A program made the position numbers and the translations under genes. Below the pieces are notes generated by a model. It was not told the DNA's origin and did no database searches. It saw nothing but the letters and a program-made list of their open reading frames with translations. From NCBI RefSeq assembly GCF_000219605.1, contig NC_015740.1, positions 1,240,001 through 1,304,000 of the forward strand: 64,000 nucleotides of DNA, given 5' to 3'. Source of the stretch: Stutzerimonas stutzeri. Its GTDB lineage: Bacteria; Pseudomonadota; Gammaproteobacteria; Pseudomonadales; Pseudomonadaceae. This document shows, piece after piece, positions 59,058 through 64,000 of the stretch (the stretch's first letter is position 1; every line of letters begins with the position of its first letter).

Positions 59058-59375
59058 TTAGCCGTTGTTTATACCAACCGGGGCGCTCAAAAACTCAACC
59101 GTATGGATCTTCCCATCAGGGGTCTTAACCTTCATCTCGTACGTTTGAACTTTGCCGTTAGTTCTATAACTCTGAATCATTCCGGTCGTACCGGTCGTCC
59201 CTGCAGGTGCTATGCTCAGCACTTTACCTTCTTTAACAAGTATTTTAAGGGTGGGATTTGTTACTGACGCACTCTCAAGGCGCTGCATTGTTAGTTCCCC
59301 TCCGTCTTCAGCCATAGCGAGCGAAGAAGCAGCGGCCAGAAAGAACGGCAGGATTACTTTAGCAGGGCGGTTCAT
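59058..59375 (-). CDS. Small periplasmic protein in a metal-resistance locus
   Basis: The 105-aa protein has a signal peptide (KVILPFFLAAASSLAMA, cleavage near residue 22), and a mature domain with NPTLKILVKEGKVLSIAP and YEMKVKTPDGKIHTVEFLSAP. The last stretch is faintly like the end of DUF2790 proteins of Pseudomonas, but the rest does not fit. AAGAGGG precedes the ATG. It is leftward and AT-richer than the ICE, and shares the locus with czc-type genes, so a role in metal handling is possible. I do not recognise the family. Confidence 0.68.
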   Translation of the reverse strand: MNRPAKVILPFFLAAASSLAMAEDGGELTMQRLESASVTNPTLKILVKEGKVLSIAPAGTTGTTGMIQSYRTNGKVQTYEMKVKTPDGKIHTVEFLSAPVGINNG

Positions 59376-59536
59376 TTGTTACCCTCTTGGGTTAGTAGAT
59401 ACCTTTAGATTAAAGGGTTGACCCTTACCAGAAGATGTTCTTCGCATTACAAAGCAGTAATTAACCATCGCTTTCTGCCGATTCGGCTCTGTTTTAAACT
59501 CATCGTTTTTGTAGACCATCCCACGCTCGATTAGGC

Positions 59537-59577
59537 CATGCATGCATTACATGCATGCATTAAATGTATGGCGTTGG
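59537..59577 (+). repeat. 13-bp tandem repeat and copy 2 of the 21-bp direct repeat
   Basis: CATGCATGCATTA occurs twice in tandem (59537-59549, 59550-59562), running into GCATTAAATGTATGGCGTTG (59557 onward), the partner of 59023. The region 59376-59615 holds no gene; it should contain the promoter of the small periplasmic gene. Confidence 0.6.
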
Positions 59578-59615
59578 TCTGATGGGGAGTGGGTACCAAG
59601 CCGTATCACTTTGAA

Positions 59616-60989
59616 TCAGGCGTGCCGAGGAAAGGTGAGTTCGAATGTGGTCCGACCGTCTTTGCTGGCGACGGCCACGTGGCCTTTGTGGAGGTTCATC
59701 ACTGAACGGACAATAGCTAGCCCCAATCCTGCCCCACGAGGTTGTATGCCGTTAACGCGGTAAAAGCGGTCGAACAGGTGCGGGAGATGATCCGATTCGA
59801 TAGTCGCGCCATGATTGGTGACAGCCAGCGAGACGATGTCTATGTCCTTCTCAAGTATCTTAATTTCGACCGTGCTGCCAGTATTCGAATGCCGCAACGC
59901 GTTGGATAGCAGGTTGGAAATGGCCCGTTGGACCATAAGCCGATTTCCTAGAACTATGGCATCGCCCGTTACCGTCGTTGCGACTCCGGCTTCTTCGGCG
60001 AGGACTTCGAGGTATTCACAGACGCGATTCGCCTCACTTCCCAGGGATAGTTGTTCGAGTTTCAGTGCTGGGCTGGCGTGGCTGGCCTGGGCGAGAAACA
60101 GCATGTCTGACACGATTCGATCCATGCGTTCGAGCTCTTCGACCGACGATTCGAGCACTTCCCTATATTGCTCCTTGCTTCGCTCACGCACCAATGTCAC
60201 CTGCGCCTTGCCTATCAGGTTATTTAGGGGAGTCTTCAACTCATGGGCCACATCGTCCGAGAATTGTGACAGTTGCTGAACTCCGTCATCGAGTCGATGA
60301 AGCATTACGTTGAGGCTGTGCGCCAATTCCTGAAGCTCTAGTGGAAGCCGATCGCTACTGATTCGGGGTGATAGGTCCTGTGTCGATACCTTAGTCGCCA
60401 AGGCCCGGAACTTGCGAAGCGGTCGCAAACCGTTGTTAGCAACTAGCCATCCAGCCAACCCGATCAACATCAGCAGCATCGGCACAGTCACTAAGGCCGA
60501 GCGCAGGAATGCAGCCACTAGCAGTTGATCGGCACTGCGATCTTGCGTAAGTAAAAGCGTCATTGGAGCCAGTCCCGGGACCTGTATTTGCTTGCGCCCG
60601 GTTAGCATCTGCACGCCGTCTTCCGTGGTCCAGCCTAGGTATTCACCGTCTCTGTTCACAAGATCCATCTGCTGCGGCGCATGGGCGAACCGGCCGATAC
60701 TAAAAATGGGGGATTTGGCTCTATCGCCGATGACGGTAATCGAAAGGTTGTCATGGCCGAGTACCGTATCGCTCAGTGCGTGTTGCCAGGAGCGGCCCAT
60801 ACGGGCTTTGGTGTCTTCTAGGAGTCCATGATCGATCTGCGAGAGCTTGGCCGTCACTTCCTCCTGGGCGCGCAGTTCCAGTTGGCGCACAAGTACCCAG
60901 TAGCTCAGTGCAATCAACAGCGCGACCAAGACGGCGCCGGTCAATGTGATTTGAAGCGCGAGACGCGATGCGAGGCTGAGTGGCTTCAA
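59616..60989 (-). CDS. czcS: Heavy-metal sensor histidine kinase (CzcS/CopS type)
   Basis: I start at TTG 60989, which overlaps the regulator's stop by four bases and gives 457 aa; the frame upstream lies in the regulator gene. Membrane helices at about residues 13-35 and 165-187 enclose a periplasmic sensor domain. A HAMP segment follows, then H249 in DDVAHELKTPLNNL, the N box (ISNLLSNALRHSN) and the G box (GAGLGLAIVRSVM). The group is the heavy-metal sensor kinases. It is coupled to the regulator and lies next to czcC-type genes. Confidence 0.82.
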   Translation of the reverse strand: MKPLSLASRLALQITLTGAVLVALLIALSYWVLVRQLELRAQEEVTAKLSQIDHGLLEDTKARMGRSWQHALSDTVLGHDNLSITVIGDRAKSPIFSIGRFAHAPQQMDLVNRDGEYLGWTTEDGVQMLTGRKQIQVPGLAPMTLLLTQDRSADQLLVAAFLRSALVTVPMLLMLIGLAGWLVANNGLRPLRKFRALATKVSTQDLSPRISSDRLPLELQELAHSLNVMLHRLDDGVQQLSQFSDDVAHELKTPLNNLIGKAQVTLVRERSKEQYREVLESSVEELERMDRIVSDMLFLAQASHASPALKLEQLSLGSEANRVCEYLEVLAEEAGVATTVTGDAIVLGNRLMVQRAISNLLSNALRHSNTGSTVEIKILEKDIDIVSLAVTNHGATIESDHLPHLFDRFYRVNGIQPRGAGLGLAIVRSVMNLHKGHVAVASKDGRTTFELTFPRHA

Positions 60990-61660
60990 GGCCGCGCCTC
61001 CAGCACGTAGCCGACACCGCGAATGGTGTGTATCAGGCGATCGCCAAAGGGTTCGTCCACCTTCATCCGTAGGCGACGGATTGCAACATCCACCACATTG
61101 GTATCGCAGTCGAAGTTGATGTCCCACACCAGGGCGGTTATTTCGGTACGCGTGAGAACCTCGCCAGTCCGGCGCATGAGCAGATGCAGTAGCGCAAATT
61201 CTTTGCTGGTGAGATCAATACGCTGACCGCTCCTGTAGGCCCGATGCCGGCCCGGGTCGAGTTCGAGGTCGGCTACACGCAGATTGCTCGGGAGTGCGAC
61301 CGCCTCGCCTCGCCGCAACAATGTTCGGATACGAGCGAGCAGCTCGGGGAACTGGAACGGCTTGACCATATAGTCGTCGGCGCCCGACTCCAGGCCGCGG
61401 ACCTTTTGCTCTAAGCGGCCATTGGCCGTCAGCATGATGACGCGTGTCTGCTTACGTCGCCTGATGAGTTCGAGCACCTCCCACCCGTCCATGGTTGGCA
61501 GATTCACGTCTAGCAGCACGATGTCATAGTCGTTCTGCAGTGCCAGGTGGAATCCATCGAGCCCATCACTTACGCAATCGACCGTGTAACCACACTCGAT
61601 GAGACCCTGCTGCAGGTATTCCGCAGCTTTAATCTCGTCTTCTACAACCAGAATGCGCAT
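60986..61660 (-). CDS. czcR: OmpR-family heavy-metal response regulator (CzcR/CopR type)
   Basis: I start at ATG 61660 (MRILVVEDE), giving 224 aa, the usual length; the frame extends to 61717 without family character. The receiver has D51 in IVLLDVNLPTMDGW and K near 101 in DYMVKPFQFPELLARIR. The C-terminal winged helix (LTSKEFALLHLLMRRTGEVLTR, VDVAIRRLRMKVD, HTIRGVGYVLE) binds DNA. The likely sites are the palindromes at 61830 and 63454. It overlaps the kinase gene by four bases. Confidence 0.85.
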   Translation of the reverse strand: MRILVVEDEIKAAEYLQQGLIECGYTVDCVSDGLDGFHLALQNDYDIVLLDVNLPTMDGWEVLELIRRRKQTRVIMLTANGRLEQKVRGLESGADDYMVKPFQFPELLARIRTLLRRGEAVALPSNLRVADLELDPGRHRAYRSGQRIDLTSKEFALLHLLMRRTGEVLTRTEITALVWDINFDCDTNVVDVAIRRLRMKVDEPFGDRLIHTIRGVGYVLEARP

Positions 61661-61829
61661 GTTTTCAGATGACTCAGCAATGAGGTGCGCGGTAAGCGGA
61701 ACCAAAAAATTATTCATGTAGCAACTAGGCCAAGACTAACGCGGCTTGCCCAGCATGGAAGGCAGGCCGTAAAGATCAGCCTAGGGAAGCGGGAAGCACT
61801 TTAACGCGGTAAAAGTCCTGCGGGGCTGT

Positions 61830-61845
61830 CTTGCAAATTTGTAAT
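61830..61845. promoter_or_regulatory. Putative CzcR-type box upstream of the two-component operon
   Basis: CTTGCAAATTTGTAAT matches 14 of 16 bases of the perfect palindrome at 63454-63469. It lies 170 bases upstream of the response regulator start. A site shared by the regulator operon and the porin/efflux promoters fits autoregulation. Confidence 0.55.
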
Positions 61846-61892
61846 CTACCTGTCATTTGGTTGGCCCGCAGCGCAAGGAGGTGCACTTAAGC

Positions 61893-61917
61893 AAAAAAAG
61901 GCGCCCTACGGGCGCCT
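61893..61917 (-). terminator. Intrinsic terminator of the porin gene
   Basis: On the minus strand AGGCGCCC pairs with GGGCGCCT around a three-base loop (61899-61917) and is followed by seven T (plus-strand A run 61893-61899). It lies 60 bases after the porin stop. Confidence 0.9.
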
Positions 61918-61976
61918 GAAACACATCTTCAAACCAAGGGAGCACAAAAAGAAGATGTGGTGTTGCTCGTAGTGCT

Positions 61977-63296
61977 TCACAGGATCGAGAGCGGGTACTC
62001 GGCGATGAATCGAACCTCATTGAGGTCGGACTCGAAAGCAGTCGCCCGTGTTGTAGCCTGGCGCACCCGCAGAGAGAGGTCCTTGAACGAGCCTGTCTGT
62101 ACAACGTAGCGTGCTTCGACGTCGCGTTCCCAGCGCTTCTGTCCGGACAGAGGCGCGCCGTTATCGTCTTGGCGCATATATACCTCATTTGCGTTGCTGT
62201 AATCGGCGCCCCAGCCGCGGGCGTAGCGAGTCATGAACGTAAGCCCAGGTATGCCGTAACCCGCCATGTTCAGGTCATAACGCAGCATCCAGGACTGCTC
62301 TTTAGGTGAGTTGAAATCACTGTACTGGATGGAGTTATTCAGGTAGATCGAGTCCGCTTGGCGCAAGTAGTCAAAGTCGTTGTTACCGTTGTTTCGCTGA
62401 TACGACGCCGTGACGGTGTGCGCGCCGAAGGCGACACCCAGACTGGAACTCCAGATGCTGTTGTTAAACTCGCCCAGCAATTTCCGACCTTCGTCGGTTG
62501 CCTTGTAGTAGTTGAAGCTGCCCAGCAGCACGACGGCATCGGAAAGTGGATAGGTGGCCGAGACACCGAAATAATGTTGATCCCAGGCATCCTTCAGCCG
62601 GCTGGTATACAGGCTAAGACTGAGGTTTTCGTTCACGCTATAGTCGCCGCCTGCGTAGCCGAGCCAAGGCGAGTCGACGCCGCCGCCATAAAACGTGACG
62701 AAGTCATCGTTCGTGTTGCTGGTATTGGGCTGGCTCATCGCGTGCAGGCGGCCGCCCTGGAGGGTGAGGTCGTCCAGCGAGTTGTTCACAACGGTGACAC
62801 CCTTGAAAGACTCCGGCAGCAGCCGTGCGTCACCAAAGTGCACGACAGGAGTAGCGGGAAATACATCGCCTGCCTTGATCTCGGTGCCCAAGAACCGTGC
62901 TTTCACGGCCCCCCCTACTCGAGAAAAGTCATCCTCGGCATCGCCGGCGCTATTGTAGGGGAGAAGATCGACGGTTCCGCCAGCACCGGAACGTCCTGAT
63001 CCAGAATCGAGTTTGAGGCCGAGCATGGCGAAGGCGTCGACGCCGATCCCCACCGAGCCTTGGGTATATCCGGACTCAAAGAATGCCATCAGTCCGTGAG
63101 CCCATTCCTCAGAATAGCCATTGCCGGTGGCGCTCCCACCGTCGCGAAAATCTCGGTTGAAATAAAAGTTGCGATTTATCAGCGAAAGCGTGCTGCCTTC
63201 GATGAAGCCCTCCGCTGTTTCCGATTGGGCAAAGACCGGGGCGCTGCCCAGTGCCAGTGAAAGGGCTGTAAGTGAAAGGGCGGCCTTTTTGCTCAT
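61977..63296 (-). CDS. OprD-family outer membrane porin
   Basis: I start at ATG 63296 (MSKKAALSL) after AGGAG. The 439-aa protein has a signal peptide (LTALSLALGSAPVFAQ) and the OprD pattern: GFIEGSTLSLINRNFYFNRD near the mature N-terminus, GYSEEWAHGLMAFFESGYT, then repeated amphipathic strands ending FIAEYPLSIL. OprD-type porins take up amino acids and small acids. In Pseudomonas an OprD-family gene is often found beside czcRS/czcCBA, and zinc represses oprD through CzcR, so co-regulation here is plausible. Confidence 0.9.
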   Translation of the reverse strand: MSKKAALSLTALSLALGSAPVFAQSETAEGFIEGSTLSLINRNFYFNRDFRDGGSATGNGYSEEWAHGLMAFFESGYTQGSVGIGVDAFAMLGLKLDSGSGRSGAGGTVDLLPYNSAGDAEDDFSRVGGAVKARFLGTEIKAGDVFPATPVVHFGDARLLPESFKGVTVVNNSLDDLTLQGGRLHAMSQPNTSNTNDDFVTFYGGGVDSPWLGYAGGDYSVNENLSLSLYTSRLKDAWDQHYFGVSATYPLSDAVVLLGSFNYYKATDEGRKLLGEFNNSIWSSSLGVAFGAHTVTASYQRNNGNNDFDYLRQADSIYLNNSIQYSDFNSPKEQSWMLRYDLNMAGYGIPGLTFMTRYARGWGADYSNANEVYMRQDDNGAPLSGQKRWERDVEARYVVQTGSFKDLSLRVRQATTRATAFESDLNEVRFIAEYPLSIL

Positions 63297-63453
63297 GATG
63301 ATGCTCCTGATATACGGCATGTCAGCGCTCGAATGACGCCTTCGCCTTTTTGTTCGAGTGCCGGGCGATGATCTTCCCCTGTAAATGACCGCAGGATTAG
63401 CGGTAAATGACGATCTCGTAATCTTGAGCGGTGCAATCGCAGATATTCCTTGG

Positions 63454-63469
63454 ATTACAAATTTGTAAT
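63454..63469. promoter_or_regulatory. Putative CzcR-type box between the porin and czcC
   Basis: ATTACAAATTTGTAAT is a perfect 16-bp palindrome in the divergent intergenic region, 129 bases before the czcC start and 158 bases before the porin start. A near copy lies upstream of the response regulator gene. The rest of 63297-63597 shows no gene. Confidence 0.6.
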
Positions 63470-63597
63470 GTCGTAGTCACCCGGCCGATATCCGCGCTTA
63501 TCTAAAGTCACGCCGCTTAGCCATCAGCTATCTGGCCGGTTTAGTGCGGCTGAGGAAACGCTATCGACGAAGGGGGCACTGCACTGCAGTGTTGCGT

Positions 63598-64000
63598 ATG
63601 TATCAAAAGAAACGCTTGTATCTGCTTGCTAGCGGGCTGCTTGGGCTCGGGCTGGCACTAATGTCGCTCGAGGTGGGCGCGCAAGACGGTCTGACACTGG
63701 AGCGGGCCGTGTCCCTTGCGTATGAACGCAACCCAGAATTTTCCGCTGCGCGGTCGGAGATCGGCATCGCAAGCGGTCTGCGCCGCCAAGCTGGGGTTAT
63801 CCCGAACCCGGAATTAGGGTTCGAGGTGGAAGACACTCAGTCCGACCGCCAGACCCGCTCAATTACAATCACCCAGTCGATCGAGTTGGGCGGCAAGCGC
63901 GGCGCTCGAATCGGCGTGGCGGATGCTAATCGCTCGATGGTGGATGCCGATCTCGACCTTCGACGCCAAGGATTACGTGCAGATGTGATCCAGGCATTCT
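63598..64000 (+). CDS. czcC: CzcC-like outer membrane efflux channel, 5' part
   Basis: The frame runs off the window end with 134 codons visible. It has a signal peptide (LYLLASGLLGLGLALMSLEVGA), then LTLERAVSLAYERNPEFSAARSE, RRQAGVIPNPELGFEVED and SIELGGKRGARIGVADANR, the start of a TolC/OEP-family protein of the CzcC type. It would pair with CzcBA in cobalt-zinc-cadmium efflux, probably encoded beyond the window. It is divergent from the porin gene and preceded by the palindrome at 63454. The ATG at 63598 lacks a strong RBS. Confidence 0.83.
   Translation, partial: MYQKKRLYLLASGLLGLGLALMSLEVGAQDGLTLERAVSLAYERNPEFSAARSEIGIASGLRRQAGVIPNPELGFEVEDTQSDRQTRSITITQSIELGGKRGARIGVADANRSMVDADLDLRRQGLRADVIQAF

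Noticed and set aside
59034..59267. 77-codon plus-strand frame opposite the small periplasmic gene
   Set aside because: It is the run-on of the CadR-like remnant frame. The opposite strand has a signal peptide and an RBS.
59537..59562. CRISPR array
   Set aside because: There are only two adjacent 13-bp units without spacers. No repeat-spacer array and no cas gene is seen in the window.

Overview
The window is most of an integrative and conjugative element (ICE) of the PAGI-2 / ICEclc / PFGI-1 class, running left to right up to its relaxase, followed by transposon-borne mercury resistance and a chromosomal-type metal efflux locus. GC content is high in the ICE. The ICE family, the Tn501-type mer genes and the OprD/Czc block point to a gamma- or betaproteobacterium, most likely Pseudomonas or a close relative. 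The host cannot be fixed from this sequence because no rRNA, tRNA or core gene is present.

1-15.1 kb holds the ICE DNA-processing and accessory block: a PFL_4669-family protein, DUF3158, single-strand binding protein, topoisomerase III, several small conserved ICE proteins (DUF3085, DUF3577, DUF3275 and others), an N6-adenine-type methyltransferase and a large SNF2-like helicase. Most of these genes are single units with their own leader and terminator. 15.2-21.2 kb starts the type IV secretion (GI-T4SS) operon: PilL-like lipoprotein, TIGR03759, transglycosylase, TIGR03765, coupling protein TraD and TIGR03747. 35.2-49.3 kb is the rest of it: RAQPRD, TIGR03758, 03745, 03750, 03746, 03749, 03752, 03751, the TraC-like ATPase, a DsbA-like protein, RadC, TIGR03757, TraU-like, TraH-like and TraG-like proteins. 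The AbiEi/AbiEii toxin-antitoxin pair and the MOBH relaxase TraI follow.

The transfer operon is split at 21.2-35.2 kb by a 13.7-kb leftward defence cargo: HTH regulator, SNF2 helicase, an AAA ATPase/subtilisin pair matching IetAS, type III Mod and Res, and a RloC-like zinc-hook ATPase.

At 53.56-58.82 kb a mer transposon (merR / merTPADE, EAL-domain urf2, tnpR, no tnpA) with Tn21-type 38-bp ends sits on the 3' end of traI. Next to it lie an orphan Tn501-type end and the stump of a cadR/pbrR-like gene. From 59 kb on there is a heavy-metal two-component system, an OprD-family porin and the start of a CzcC-type efflux channel, with two copies of a putative response-regulator palindrome.

The strongest undescribed signal is an element of about 65-125 bp present four times (4957, 6901, 8420, 43677), always about 80-105 bp upstream of an ICE gene. 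It folds into a series of hairpins whose stems keep pairing through compensatory base changes.
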